DNA of 64,000 nt, from contig NZ_JACYXL010000001.1 of assembly GCF_014842995.1 (NCBI RefSeq), positions 683,183 to 747,182 of the forward strand. The letters are read 5' to 3'. Under the pieces are notes generated by a model. The model was not told the origin of the DNA and made no database searches. It saw only the letters and a program-made list of their open reading frames with translations. This stretch comes from Rhodanobacter sp. 7MK24. Lineage in GTDB: Bacteria > Pseudomonadota > Gammaproteobacteria > Xanthomonadales > Rhodanobacteraceae. The position numbers and the translations under genes were made by a program. Below are positions 15,112 to 23,838 of this stretch, one piece after another. Position 1 is the stretch's first letter; the number at the start of each line of letters is the position of its first letter.

Positions 15112-16899
15112 GTGGAAAGCTACAAGATCCAGCAGCACAAGTTCGACGTGATCGTGGTCGGCGCCGGTGGCGCGGGCCTGCGTGCCACTTTCGGCCTGGC
15201 CGAGAAGGGCCTGAAGACCGCGTGCATCACCAAGGTGTTTCCCACGCGCTCGCACACCGTGGCGGCGCAGGGCGGCATCGCCGCCGCGCTCGGCAACATG
15301 GGCGAGGACGACTGGCGTTTCCATTTCTACGACACCATCAAGGGTTCGGACTGGCTGGGCGACCAGGACGCGATCGAGTACATGTGCCGCGAGGCCATCC
15401 CGTCGATCTACGAACTGGAGCACTACGGCGTGCCGTTCTCGCGCACGGACGAAGGCCGCATCTACCAGCGCCCGTTCGGCGGCATGACCACGCACTACGG
15501 CAAGGGCACCGCGCAGCGTACCTGCGCCGCCGCCGACCGCACCGGCCACGCCATCCTGCACACGCTGTACCAGCAGGCGCTGGCGCACGACGCCACCTTC
15601 TTCATCGAATACTTCGCCATCGACCTCATTTTTGACGACGAGGGCGTCTGCCGCGGCGTGCTCGCGCTGGACATGAACGAGGGTACGTTGCACCTGTTCC
15701 GCGGCCAGGCCGTGGTGCTGGCCACCGGCGGCTATGGCCGCGCCTATTTCAGCGCCACTTCGGCACACACCTGCACCGGCGACGGCGGCGGCATGGTGCT
15801 GCGCGCAGGCCTGGCGCTGCAGGACCTGGAGTTCGTGCAGTTCCATCCCACCGGCATCTACGGCGCGGGCTGCCTGATCACCGAGGGCGTGCGCGGCGAA
15901 GGCGGCTACCTCACCAACTCCAACGGCGAGCGCTTCATGGAGCGTTACGCGCCCAGCGCCAAGGATCTGGCCTCGCGCGACGTGGTCAGCCGCGCCATCA
16001 CCATCGAGGTGCGCGAGGGCCGCGGCGTGGGCGAGCACAAGGACCACGCCTTCCTCAACCTGATGCACCTCGGCCCCGAAGTGATCCATGAGCGCCTGCC
16101 GGGCATCGCCGAATCGGCGCGCATCTTCGCCGGCGTCGACGTGACCAAGGAGCCGATTCCGATCCTGCCCACCGTGCACTACAACATGGGCGGCATCCCG
16201 ACCAACTACCACGGCGAAGTGGTGCAGAAGAAGGGCGACGACGTGGACGCCGTGGTGCCTGGCCTGTTCGCCATCGGCGAGGCGGCCTGCGTGTCCGTGC
16301 ACGGCGCCAACCGCCTGGGTTCCAACTCGCTGCTCGATCTGGTGGTGTTCGGCCGCGCGGTATCGCATCGCTGCTCCGAGATCATTAAACCGGGTGCGGC
16401 GCACAAAGACCTGCCGGCCAGTGCGCTGGACAAGGCGCTGGCCCGCTTCGACGGCCTGCGCAATGCGAACGGCGAACTGCCGACCGCGAAGATCCGCCTC
16501 GACATGCAGCGCACCATGCAGTCCGACGCCGCGGTGTTCCGCACCGGCGAGACGCTGAAGGAAGGTTGCGCCAAGATCGACGCGGTGCACGCCTCGTTCA
16601 AGCACGTGCGCACCAGCGACCGTTCGCTGGTGTGGAATTCCGACCTGATCGAGACGCTGGAGCTGGCCAACCTGCTCGACCAGGCGGTGGGCACCATGCA
16701 CTCTGCCGAGCAGCGTACGGAAAGCCGTGGCGCCCATGCGCGCGAGGATTTCCCCGACCGCGACGACCACAACTGGCAGAAGCACACCATGGTCAAGGTG
16801 GACGAGAACGGCAAGGCCGACTTCGACTTCCGCCCGGTGCACATGTACACCCTGACCGACGAGGTCGAGGTGGTGCCACCGAAGAAGCGCGTTTACTGA
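15112..16899 (+). CDS. sdhA: Succinate dehydrogenase flavoprotein SdhA
   Basis: Catalytic subunit oxidising succinate to fumarate, with covalent FAD. The 595-residue protein has [20 protein letters not shown] (FAD Rossmann motif, about 15-35), [11 protein letters not shown] with the FAD-linking His near residue 45, the active-site segment [12 protein letters not shown], and [19 protein letters not shown]. Start is GTG 15112 ([20 protein letters not shown]), required to keep the normal N-terminus; no upstream ATG exists without entering sdhD. The C-terminal KKRVY is typical. The stop TGA shares its last base with the ATG of the next, unfamiliar gene. Confidence 0.97.
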   Translation: MESYKIQQHKFDVIVVGAGGAGLRATFGLAEKGLKTACITKVFPTRSHTVAAQGGIAAALGNMGEDDWRFHFYDTIKGSDWLGDQDAIEYMCREAIPSIYELEHYGVPFSRTDEGRIYQRPFGGMTTHYGKGTAQRTCAAADRTGHAILHTLYQQALAHDATFFIEYFAIDLIFDDEGVCRGVLALDMNEGTLHLFRGQAVVLATGGYGRAYFSATSAHTCTGDGGGMVLRAGLALQDLEFVQFHPTGIYGAGCLITEGVRGEGGYLTNSNGERFMERYAPSAKDLASRDVVSRAITIEVREGRGVGEHKDHAFLNLMHLGPEVIHERLPGIAESARIFAGVDVTKEPIPILPTVHYNMGGIPTNYHGEVVQKKGDDVDAVVPGLFAIGEAACVSVHGANRLGSNSLLDLVVFGRAVSHRCSEIIKPGAAHKDLPASALDKALARFDGLRNANGELPTAKIRLDMQRTMQSDAAVFRTGETLKEGCAKIDAVHASFKHVRTSDRSLVWNSDLIETLELANLLDQAVGTMHSAEQRTESRGAHAREDFPDRDDHNWQKHTMVKVDENGKADFDFRPVHMYTLTDEVEVVPPKKRVY

Positions 16900-17483
16900 T
16901 GTCGAAAACATCCGCCACCGTGCTCCCCGGTTGTGTTGCGGCCGCGGCCTTGTTGGCCTCGGGCAGTGCGGCTGCGGGTTGGCAATCAGGAGACACGCGA
17001 CTCCCCGGCACGCCGGTGGTGGCGCATGCTCCTGATGGATGGGTGTGCTCGGCGGATGGTGGCTCTTTTTTCGAAGGCACGACCGCCAGCTTGCTGTCAT
17101 GCCTCCCAAAGGGAGGCGGCATCAGTTTTGACCTTCAGAAAATAGTGGGGAGCCATCGCCCTGCATCTATTGAGGCCTACATGAGAGAACTGCTGCCCAG
17201 GGCTGCCTCGCAGCCCAGTTCTTTTGCAAGCTTGCCGCAACGATTCGAGGTTGCCGGTCGCCCTGCAGTGGAATCGGCATCACGTGGCCGCGCCTTTCTG
17301 GACACTTTCGGTATCGGTAACGCGAAAAGTTCGACCGTAGAGATGATTTCCGATACCGCCGTGGTCGAGGATCATGGCGAGTTCTACCAGTGTTCGTTCT
17401 CGGCAATGCCCATGCAATACACGGATGCCGTGCGCCAGACCTACCGAAATTTTTGTAACTCCATCACCTTCGACGGGCCTTAA
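16899..17483 (+). CDS. Unrecognised exported protein inserted between sdhA and sdhB
   Basis: A 194-residue protein I do not recognise. Its ATG overlaps the sdhA stop (TGATG) and it ends 20 bases before sdhB, so it is translated within the sdh message. A signal peptide is likely ([20 protein letters not shown] then SGSAAAG). The mature part starts [20 protein letters not shown] and contains four further Cys (in [29 protein letters not shown]), which could form periplasmic disulfides. It shows no transmembrane segment or cofactor motif. Its coding looks more AT-rich than the sdh genes. A periplasmic protein in a cytoplasmic-enzyme operon is unusual; it may be a recent insertion. Confidence 0.8.
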   Translation: MSKTSATVLPGCVAAAALLASGSAAAGWQSGDTRLPGTPVVAHAPDGWVCSADGGSFFEGTTASLLSCLPKGGGISFDLQKIVGSHRPASIEAYMRELLPRAASQPSSFASLPQRFEVAGRPAVESASRGRAFLDTFGIGNAKSSTVEMISDTAVVEDHGEFYQCSFSAMPMQYTDAVRQTYRNFCNSITFDGP

Positions 17484-17503
17484 CGCCTTCGGGAATCGCT
17501 GTC

Positions 17504-18283
17504 ATGGCAGAGTTTTCGCTACCCCAAAATTCCAAGATCCAGCCCGGCAAGCACTTCCCGGCGAAAGACGCGAAGAAGCCGCGTACCTTCCGCATCTACC
17601 GCTGGAGCCCGGACGACGGCCAGAACCCGCGCATCGACACCTACGAGGTGGACATGGCCGCGTGCGGCCCGATGGTTCTGGACGCGCTGCTGAAGATCAA
17701 GAACGAGATCGACCCAACGCTTACGCTGCGTCGCTCGTGCCGCGAGGGCATCTGCGGTTCGTGCGCGATGAACATCGACGGCACCAACACGCTGGCGTGC
17801 ATCTGCGCCGTCGACAGCGTGGCCAAGGGCGACGTGAAGATCTACCCGCTGCCGCACATGCCGGTGGTCAAGGACCTGGTGCCCGACCTCACGCACTTCT
17901 ACGCCCAGTTCGCCTCGATCAAGCCCTGGCTGCGCACGCAGAGCGCCACGCCGGACCGCGAACGCCTGCAGTCGCCGGAAGACCGCAAGAAGCTGGACGG
18001 CCTGTACGAGTGCATCCTGTGCGCCTGCTGCTCCACCAGCTGCCCCAGCTACTGGTGGAACGGCGACCGCTACCTCGGCCCGGCCGTCCTGCTACAGGCC
18101 TACCGCTGGATCGTGGACAGCCGCGACGAAGACACCGGCGGCCGCCTGGACGACCTGGAAGATCCGTTCAAGCTGTACCGCTGCCACACCATCATGAACT
18201 GCGCGCGCACCTGCCCGAAGGGCCTCAACCCGGCCAAGGCGATCGCGGAGATCAAGAAGCTGATGGTGGAGCGCCGGGCATAA
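17504..18283 (+). CDS. sdhB: Succinate dehydrogenase iron-sulfur subunit SdhB
   Basis: Electron-transfer subunit of complex II linking FAD to quinone. The 259 residues carry the [2Fe-2S] ligands in [15 protein letters not shown] and the downstream Cys of NTLACIC, then the [4Fe-4S]/[3Fe-4S] ligands in [16 protein letters not shown] and [17 protein letters not shown] includes the Trp near the quinone site. ATG 17504 gives [18 protein letters not shown], a normal xanthomonad N-terminus. Last gene of the operon, followed by a terminator. Confidence 0.97.
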   Translation: MAEFSLPQNSKIQPGKHFPAKDAKKPRTFRIYRWSPDDGQNPRIDTYEVDMAACGPMVLDALLKIKNEIDPTLTLRRSCREGICGSCAMNIDGTNTLACICAVDSVAKGDVKIYPLPHMPVVKDLVPDLTHFYAQFASIKPWLRTQSATPDRERLQSPEDRKKLDGLYECILCACCSTSCPSYWWNGDRYLGPAVLLQAYRWIVDSRDEDTGGRLDDLEDPFKLYRCHTIMNCARTCPKGLNPAKAIAEIKKLMVERRA

Positions 18284-18285
18284 GA

Positions 18286-18312
18286 AACGCCGCTGCGAAG
18301 CGGCGGCGTTTT
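18286..18312 (+). terminator. Rho-independent terminator of the sdh operon
   Basis: CGCCGCT (18288-18294), loop GCGA, AGCGGCG (18299-18305), then GCGTTTTCC. It begins two bases after the sdhB stop. Confidence 0.8.
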
Positions 18313-18456
18313 CCTTCTCCCCACTGGGGAGAAGGTACCCGCAGGGCGGACGAGGGGCGGGTGCTCGCGGGAACATCGATCAAAGCTTTACGCCCGACGT
18401 GGCCATGTCGCAAGATCGGCCCCTCACCCCAACCCTCTCCCCGGCGGGGAGAGGGT
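18313..18456. repeat. REP-like pair of CCTTCTCCCC/ACCCTCTCCCC palindromes
   Basis: CCTTCTCCCC...GGGGAGAAGG at 18313-18335 and ACCCTCTCCCC...GGGGAGAGGGT at 18432-18456 flank a G-rich spacer (GGGCGGACGAGGGGCGGG). The same palindromes occur at 616-638 and 56579-56599. It fills most of the gap between sdhB and sdhE. Confidence 0.7.
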
Positions 18457-18487
18457 GCAAAGGAGGCGCTTCGCGCGCATTGATCCC

Positions 18488-18736
18488 ATGGACGCAGCCC
18501 GCATCAAACGCCTCCGCTGGCGCACCCGCCGCGGTACCCGCGAACTCGACGCGCTGTTCGGCGGCTGGCTGGACGAAGCCTTTCCGCATGCCGACGAGGC
18601 GCAACAGCAAGCCTTCGACGAACTGCTCGACGTGCAGGACCCGGACCTGTGGGACTGGGTGATGGGCCATGCCCGCGCGCCGCGCGAAGACTGGCAGGCG
18701 ATCATCGATGACATCCGCGCCCGCCATCGGCTTTGA
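18488..18736 (+). CDS. sdhE: FAD assembly factor SdhE (SDHAF2 family)
   Basis: SdhE promotes covalent flavinylation of SdhA. The 82-residue helical protein has the conserved RRGTRELDALFGGWLDE near residues 13-29 (RGxxE motif that contacts SdhA), and DELLDVQDPDLWDWVMG in the second half, as in E. coli YgfY/SdhE. ATG 18488 is used; it gives the normal length. It lies downstream of the sdhCDAB terminator with repeats between, so it has its own promoter or relies on read-through, and it overlaps the ygfX-like gene by 29 bases. Confidence 0.92.
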   Translation: MDAARIKRLRWRTRRGTRELDALFGGWLDEAFPHADEAQQQAFDELLDVQDPDLWDWVMGHARAPREDWQAIIDDIRARHRL

Positions 18737-19145
18737 ATACCTCCCTTCGCGCTGGCTGCCGCGCCTGTTGTGGTCGCTGGCAGCGTTGGTCCTGCTTGCG
18801 ATCGCTTCGTGTGGCCTGCCTTGGTGGCTGAAACTGCCGTTGGCGGTGCTGACGGTCTTGTTGGTGTTCCGTGCCGTGCGCCGCCATCGCGCTTCGCCGG
18901 TGAAGGCGGCCGGCTGGAGCAGTGAAGGCGGCTGGAGCCTGCACCTGGCCGATCGCAGCGACACGCCGGGCCGCCTTGCTTCGTTTCGCGTGCTGGGCGA
19001 ATGCCTCCTGTTGCGCCTGCGGTCGGCCCCGCTCGGCGAGCAGGTGCTGCTGTTGGCACCCGACAACAGCGACGCGGACATCCGTCGCCGCCTGCGCATG
19101 CGTCTGGCCACGGTGCAGGCCGGCAAAGGTGCGGCCCGCATCTGA
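18708..19145 (+). CDS. YgfX (CptA)-like inner-membrane protein
   Basis: A 145-residue protein with two adjacent membrane helices (LLWSLAALVLLAIASCGLPW and WLKLPLAVLTVLLVFRAV, about residues 19-58) and a soluble C-terminal half (WSLHLADRSDTPG; LLRLRSAPLGEQVLLLAPDN), matching the YgfX layout. In E. coli ygfX follows sdhE (ygfY) in the same way and has been described as a toxin affecting MreB/FtsZ, with SdhE once proposed as antitoxin. The 29-base overlap with sdhE indicates co-translation. Sequence similarity is judged by architecture and position, so the family call is moderate. Confidence 0.7.
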   Translation: MTSAPAIGFEYLPSRWLPRLLWSLAALVLLAIASCGLPWWLKLPLAVLTVLLVFRAVRRHRASPVKAAGWSSEGGWSLHLADRSDTPGRLASFRVLGECLLLRLRSAPLGEQVLLLAPDNSDADIRRRLRMRLATVQAGKGAARI

Positions 19146-19250
19146 ATCGCAGGTTCCTGTCGGCACTTTGCGGTGCCTGCGCTGTCTCAGCGAATGCCGG
19201 ATAATGCCGGATCCACCGGGCGAGCCGCCCACCCACACAGCGACCCGTCC

Positions 19251-20492
19251 ATGTTCCGACCGCTAGAGCTTTTCATCGGCCTGCGCTATACCCGCGCCAA
19301 GCGTCGCAACCAGTTCATCTCCTTCATTTCGGCCGTCTCCATCGTCTGCATCTCGATCAGCGTGATCGCGCTGATTACGGTGATGTCGGTAATGAACGGC
19401 TTCGGCTATCAGATGAAGACGCGCATCCTTGGCGCGATCTCGCATGCCACCATCTCAGGCATCGGCCAGAGCATGGAGGACTGGCCGCGAGCACTGAAAA
19501 TCGCTCAGGCCAATCCGCACGTGAAGGGCGCCGCACCCTACGTGGAAATCCAGGCGCTGCTGCAAGGCCGTGCGACGGCCGGCGCGATGGTGCGTGGCAT
19601 CGATCCTGCGCTGGAACCCAAGGTGGTCGATATCGGCCAGCACATGGTGCACGGCAAACTCGATGCACTCACGCCGGGCAGCTGGAACATTGTGCTGGGT
19701 CAGGACCTCGCCACCCAGCTTGGAGTGGGCGTGGGCGACCAGGTGGTGATGGCGGTGTCGGAAATGCGCGCCACCCCGTTCGGCGGCGTGCCGCGCATGC
19801 GTGGCTTCCACGTGGTGGGTACCTTCAGCATGGGCATGGAGCAGTTCGATTCCGGCCTCGTATTGGTCAACATCAAGGACGCTGAGAAACTCAACAGCCA
19901 GGACGGCCCCAGTGGCATCCGCCTGAAACTGGACGATCTCTTCAATGCCCGCCCGGTGGCGCGCGAACTGGCCGAACAGCTGGGCCAGATCTATCAGGTG
20001 CGGACCTGGGACCAGGACAACGCCAATCTGTTCTCCGCGTTGTCGATGGAGAAGCTGGTGATGTTCATCATCCTCTCGCTGATCATCCTGGTGGCAGTGA
20101 TCAACCTGATCTCGATGTTGATGATGCTGGTTACCGACAAGCAGGCCGACATCGCCATCCTGCGTACCTTGGGCGCAACGCCGCGCAGCATCATGGGCAT
20201 GTTCATGGTGCAGGGTGTGTTGGTGGGGCTGGTCGGGATCGGTTTTGGCGTGGGTCTGGGTTCGCTGCTGTCGTGGAAGCTGCCGGGCATCGTGAAAGTG
20301 ATCGAGCACGTGTTCCACGTGCAGTTCCTCTCGCCGGACGTGTACTACATCAGCGAGGTGCCCAGCCGGCTGGACTGGAGCGACGTGGGTTGGGTGGCGT
20401 TGATCACCTTCGCGTTCTCGCTGCTGGCGACCCTGTATCCCGCGTGGCGAGCCTCGCGCACGCAGCCGGCGCAGGCATTGCGCTATGAGTGA
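19251..20492 (+). CDS. lolC: Lipoprotein-releasing ABC transporter permease (LolC/LolE)
   Basis: Inner-membrane permease that, with LolD, detaches outer-membrane lipoproteins and hands them to LolA. The 413-residue protein has one N-terminal helix (about 25-50), a large periplasmic domain, and three C-terminal helices (about 270-400), the LolC/LolE topology. Family sequence: [20 protein letters not shown] at the N-terminus, [18 protein letters not shown], and [23 protein letters not shown] 19251 matches that N-terminus. Only one permease gene is present next to lolD here. Confidence 0.92.
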   Translation: MFRPLELFIGLRYTRAKRRNQFISFISAVSIVCISISVIALITVMSVMNGFGYQMKTRILGAISHATISGIGQSMEDWPRALKIAQANPHVKGAAPYVEIQALLQGRATAGAMVRGIDPALEPKVVDIGQHMVHGKLDALTPGSWNIVLGQDLATQLGVGVGDQVVMAVSEMRATPFGGVPRMRGFHVVGTFSMGMEQFDSGLVLVNIKDAEKLNSQDGPSGIRLKLDDLFNARPVARELAEQLGQIYQVRTWDQDNANLFSALSMEKLVMFIILSLIILVAVINLISMLMMLVTDKQADIAILRTLGATPRSIMGMFMVQGVLVGLVGIGFGVGLGSLLSWKLPGIVKVIEHVFHVQFLSPDVYYISEVPSRLDWSDVGWVALITFAFSLLATLYPAWRASRTQPAQALRYE

Positions 20493-21198
20493 GAAACATC
20501 CGATGGTACCGAACACGCCCGTGCTGCGCGCCACCCGCGTGGCCAAGACCTACGCCGAAGGCGGCCTGCGCACCGAGGTGCTCACCGACGTCAGCTTCGA
20601 GCTGAAGCGCGGCGAGACCATGGCCATCGTGGGCGCTTCCGGCACCGGCAAGAGCACCCTGCTGCACATCCTGGGTGGGCTGGACACGCTGAGTGCTGGC
20701 GAGGTGGAGGTGGATGGCCGCCAGCTCTCCGTACTGTCCGACGCCGAGCGTGGCCGCGTGCGCAACCGTTCGCTGGGCTTCGTCTACCAGTTCCACCACT
20801 TGCTGCCAGAGTTCACCGCGCTGGAAAACGTGTGCATGCCGCTGCTGATCCGCGGCACAGCGGTCGCCGACGCGAGCAAGCAGGCGTCGGCACTGCTGGA
20901 GCGGGTAGGGCTTGGCGCGCGCATGGGCCACAAGCCAGCCGAACTCTCCGGCGGCGAACGCCAGCGTTGCGCGGTGGCACGCGCGCTGGTGACCAAGCCG
21001 GCCTGCGTGCTGGGCGACGAGCCCACGGGCAACCTCGACGAAGGCAATGCGGCGCAGGTCTACGAGCTGATGCTGGAGCTCAACCGCGAGGTGGGTACCA
21101 GCTTCATCCTGGTCACGCACGACACGCGGTTGGCAGCGCGGATGGATCGTACGCTGGTGTTGCATGAAGGGGTGCTGCGGGAGCAGGCGCGCGGGTGA
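20485..21198 (+). CDS. lolD: Lipoprotein-releasing ABC transporter ATPase LolD
   Basis: The ATPase driving lipoprotein release by LolC/E. The 237-residue protein has Walker [10 protein letters not shown] (about 52-60), signature [15 protein letters not shown], Walker [17 protein letters not shown] and the switch His in VTHDTRLA. Its start overlaps the lolC stop by 8 bases. The last 108 bases recur as a degraded fragment at 23072-23179, marking lolD as the edge of the duplicated toxin region. Confidence 0.95.
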   Translation: MSEKHPMVPNTPVLRATRVAKTYAEGGLRTEVLTDVSFELKRGETMAIVGASGTGKSTLLHILGGLDTLSAGEVEVDGRQLSVLSDAERGRVRNRSLGFVYQFHHLLPEFTALENVCMPLLIRGTAVADASKQASALLERVGLGARMGHKPAELSGGERQRCAVARALVTKPACVLGDEPTGNLDEGNAAQVYELMLELNREVGTSFILVTHDTRLAARMDRTLVLHEGVLREQARG

Positions 21199-21855
21199 GG
21201 TTTGCTGTCTCACCCTCTTGGTGAGAGCGCGTCAGATGGCCATAGCCGGAGATGGCGCGGATGGCTGAATGCAGGGTGCCGGCGACGCGATGGGTGGCTG
21301 TATCGTGGCTGCGAGATCGGAGCTTTGTGTCACGGGTGTTTGTGCAGCCTTGATCGTGTCGCTGGCGCCGTACTTGTCCGCTTCAAAGGGCGAACCGGCT
21401 CTCTGAGCGATGAAAATCTTGCTGTTGTCGTCGCCTAGAGCCACTTGGTCGATGCGCGTCATGCCTTCCCGCTTGGCTTCGACGACGAGCGCGGCGGCTA
21501 TGTTGTGGCTTAGCCCGTCAACCTTGCGGCCATGCTGTGCATCGAGCTTGCTCACGCCTGCCAGCGCCTGCTCGTACAGGGTGTGATCGGGATTGCGGGG
21601 ATCATCCAGAGGATGGAGAGCGTCCTGTCGAACTTGCGACTGTAGCGCCGAGTGCATGGCTTGCTGCGTCAGCGGACCCGCTTTGCCATCCACGGCGAGA
21701 TGATGTTCGTGCTGGAAACGTTCCACGGCATGGCGAGTCCGGATGCCGAAGTCGCCGTCGGCTTTGAGGGGCTGGCCTTGATCTTGGCCGTAGCCCAACT
21801 TTGCGAGATCAGCTTGCAGGATGGCGACAGCCGGGGCGTGGGTGCCTTGCTCCAA
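21088..21855. repeat. Long direct repeat, copy 1 (lolD tail plus effector tail)
   Basis: Homologous to 23072-23838. It runs from the last 108 bases of lolD across the short spacer into the 3' half of the first effector. From 21241 to about 21795 the copies are almost identical (scattered single-base differences, e.g. TGTGTCACGG versus TGTGCCACGG); the lolD part, the spacer and the far right end are more diverged. Confidence 0.88.
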
Positions 21856-22389
21856 GATCACTTGTTGATGTGGCTGACTACCCGGCGAGCGGTATCCGGT
21901 TGCTTCCAGTGTTTGCGCTTCCTTGATGGCGTTCTGCATGGTTGGGCTATTGAACACGCGCACCAAGCCTTCGGCGTAATGTGGATCGGTGGCATAACCA
22001 GCCTGTTGCAAGGCGATCGCTTCTTTTTCAAGGTTGCCCCTGGTGCCTTCGTCAAACAGGCCGGCTTTGGCGTAGCGTGGGTTGTCGCGCAGAAACTCGA
22101 CACGATCCCGCAATGCCTCCTCGTCGGAGCCATACACACGGAAGGACTGATCCTTCCAGACCTTCTGGCCGCCTTCGATCTCCCAGACATTGAATGTCTT
22201 GCTCGGTCCGTACCAGCTGGGATCGGCCTTGATGTTGAAGATATTGTGGGTGCCCGGAAGCTGGTGTTGTCCCCAACCGGTTTCCTGTGCGGCTTGGGCC
22301 AAAATGGTTTGCCAAGCCATGCCGGTTTCATTGGAGACTTCAACAGCGGCTGGATACAACCCGGCAATGAAGCTTTCCTTCTCGTTCAT
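21232..22389 (-). CDS. Putative X-T4SS effector: glucosaminidase + PG-binding + XVIPCD
   Basis: A probable antibacterial toxin delivered by a Xanthomonadales-type T4SS. In 385 residues: a FlgJ/glucosaminidase-type peptidoglycan hydrolase (about 5-155) with LAQAAQETGWGQ, catalytic Glu36, and the family NIFNIKA; a PG_binding_1 domain (about 178-247: LEQGTHAPAVAILQADLAKL, FGIRTRHAVERFQ, DGKAGPLT); an XVIPCD-like secretion domain (about 258-340: HPLDDPRNPDHTLYEQA, IAAALVVEAKREGMTRIDQV, ALGDDNSKIFIAQ); and a Pro/Ser/Ala-rich tail. There is no N-terminal signal peptide, consistent with T4SS rather than Sec export. The putative immunity gene ends 13 bases upstream. Activity and delivery are inferred from domains. 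Confidence 0.85.
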   Translation of the reverse strand: MNEKESFIAGLYPAAVEVSNETGMAWQTILAQAAQETGWGQHQLPGTHNIFNIKADPSWYGPSKTFNVWEIEGGQKVWKDQSFRVYGSDEEALRDRVEFLRDNPRYAKAGLFDEGTRGNLEKEAIALQQAGYATDPHYAEGLVRVFNSPTMQNAIKEAQTLEATGYRSPGSQPHQQVILEQGTHAPAVAILQADLAKLGYGQDQGQPLKADGDFGIRTRHAVERFQHEHHLAVDGKAGPLTQQAMHSALQSQVRQDALHPLDDPRNPDHTLYEQALAGVSKLDAQHGRKVDGLSHNIAAALVVEAKREGMTRIDQVALGDDNSKIFIAQRAGSPFEADKYGASDTIKAAQTPVTQSSDLAATIQPPIASPAPCIQPSAPSPAMAI

Positions 22390-22402
22390 GCTGCGCTTTC
22401 CT

Positions 22403-22978
22403 TCAAGGATGCAGGTTCATCGGCGCCTTCAGGGAGAAGTCCACCGAGCTGTCCCGGTCGGAAAGCAGTGCGTATTTTCCTGTGACGATCAGACGGTTGT
22501 CCTGCAAGACGAAGTGCTGGTCGCCGCCATCAACCCATGTCGTGTGGGCTGCGCTGACGTTTGGTGCATCGATTGGCATTGAAGTCACGACAGCACCGGT
22601 GGAACGGTTGAGCGCGACGATTTCAAGCAGCGTCTGCGACATGGTCTGTTCGGGTTGCGTGTCGCCCTGCACCAGCACATAGAGCGTGGATGGCGTGCCG
22701 ACGCAATGCGTTGCCCTGGCTTGGTAGGTGTGGGTGGGTGAAGGCAAGGTGACATGCCATGTCGCCGTGCCGGACGAATTTTCGAGATAGACCACGGGCT
22801 TTTCGTTCATGCCGTCGTCGTCAGTCTGCGCGCCGGCTAGGCAGTTCTGCCCGGCGCCGATGCTTGGCTTTGCATAGAGGCTGACGTTGGCGGGGAGGGC
22901 GACGTTGGTGCCCGCGGCACACACGCCTGTACCCAAGAGGCAAGCAAGCACGGAGGTCAAGGGGCGAGTGGTTTTCAT
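22403..22978 (-). CDS. Putative periplasmic immunity protein for the glucosaminidase effector
   Basis: A 191-residue protein of no family I can name. It starts with a Sec signal peptide (MKTTRPLTSVLACLLGTGVC then AAGTN; SPase I-like, though Cys20 leaves a lipoprotein possible), so it acts in the periplasm where a peptidoglycan hydrolase delivered by a rival would work. The mature part looks beta-rich (PVVYLENSSGTATWHVTLPS; TLLEIVALNRSTGAVVTSMP; HFVLQDNRLIVTGKYALLSD). It is the first gene of a two-gene unit with the effector, the arrangement known for X-Tfi/X-Tfe pairs in Xanthomonas citri. Immunity is inferred from position and export, not from homology. Confidence 0.72.
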   Translation of the reverse strand: MKTTRPLTSVLACLLGTGVCAAGTNVALPANVSLYAKPSIGAGQNCLAGAQTDDDGMNEKPVVYLENSSGTATWHVTLPSPTHTYQARATHCVGTPSTLYVLVQGDTQPEQTMSQTLLEIVALNRSTGAVVTSMPIDAPNVSAAHTTWVDGGDQHFVLQDNRLIVTGKYALLSDRDSSVDFSLKAPMNLHP

Positions 22979-23071
22979 GTCGGGCCAATGGAGTGCGCGC
23001 AGGTAGAAGTCGAAGTAAGGTCGGTCATGTTGCCCCAACAAAGAGTGAAATAAGCTCGATCCCATCCTGGC

Positions 23072-23179
23072 GAAGTGAGTGTCAGTTTCATCCTGGTCTC
23101 GGATGACACGCGGCTGGCGGCGCGGACGGATCGTACGCTGGTGTTGCATGCAGGGGTGTTGCGGGAGCAGATGCGCGGC
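23072..23179 (+). pseudogene. Remnant of the lolD 3' end
   Basis: A 108-base fragment aligning without gaps to the last 108 coding bases of lolD (21088-21195). Read in the lolD frame it gives FILVSDDTRLAARTDRTLVL and HAGVLREQMRG against [20 protein letters not shown] and [11 protein letters not shown] in LolD. It has no start, no upstream lolD sequence and no stop at the lolD position. It lies between the first immunity gene and the second effector, oriented like lolD. This marks the left edge of the duplicated segment. Confidence 0.88.
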
Positions 23180-23838
23180 AATATTTGCCCTTCTCCCTTC
23201 GTGGTTAGGAGCATCAGAAAACCATAGCCGGAGATGGCGCGGATGGCTGAATGCAGGGTGCCGGCGACGCGATGGGTGGCTGTATCGTGGCTGCGAGATC
23301 GGAGCTTTGTGCCACGGGTGTTTGTGCAGCCTTGATCGTGTCGCTGGCACCGTACTTGTCCGCTTCAAAGGGCGAGCCGGCTCTCTGAGCGATGAAAATC
23401 TTGCTGTTGTCGTCGCCTAGAGCCACTTGGTCGATGCGCGTCATGCCTTCCCGCTTGGCTTCGACAACGAGCGCGGCGGCTATGTTGTGGCTTAGCCCGT
23501 CAACCTTGCGGCCATGCTGTGCATCGAGCTTGCTCACGCCTGCCAGCGCCTGCTCGTACAGGGTGTGATCGGGATTGCGGGGGTCATCCAGAGGATGGAG
23601 AGCGTCCTGTCGAACTTGCGACTGTAGCGCCGAGTGCATGGCCTGCTGCGTCAGCGGACCCGCTTTGCCATCCACGGCGAGATGATGTTCGTGCTGGAAA
23701 CGTTCCACGGCATGGCGAGTCCGGATGCCGAAGTCGCCGTCGGCTTTGAGGGGCTGGCCTTGATCTTGGCCGTAGCCCAAATTTGCAAGGTCGGTTTGCA
23801 GGGTGGTGACGGCTGAGCCGTGCGAGCCTTGTTCAAGG
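23072..23838. repeat. Long direct repeat, copy 2
   Basis: Second copy of the 21088-21855 segment, offset by about 1983 bases. It contains the lolD remnant, a spacer of similar length and the 3' half of the second effector. Homology fades at about 23838, where the effector catalytic heads begin to differ. Confidence 0.88.

Noticed and set aside
15037-17109. 690-residue open frame antisense to sdhA
   Set aside because: Typical shadow of a strongly coding GC-rich gene; composition rich in Arg/His/Val, no start signal, and sdhA on the other strand is certain.
21202-23420. Plus-strand frames over the effector genes (e.g. 277 residues at 21652-22485)
   Set aside because: They are antisense to the effectors; the domains and catalytic motifs are on the minus strand.
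23079-23420. 113-residue plus-strand frame as a possible new gene
   Set aside because: It runs over the lolD remnant in a shifted frame and then antisense to the second effector; a by-product of the duplication.
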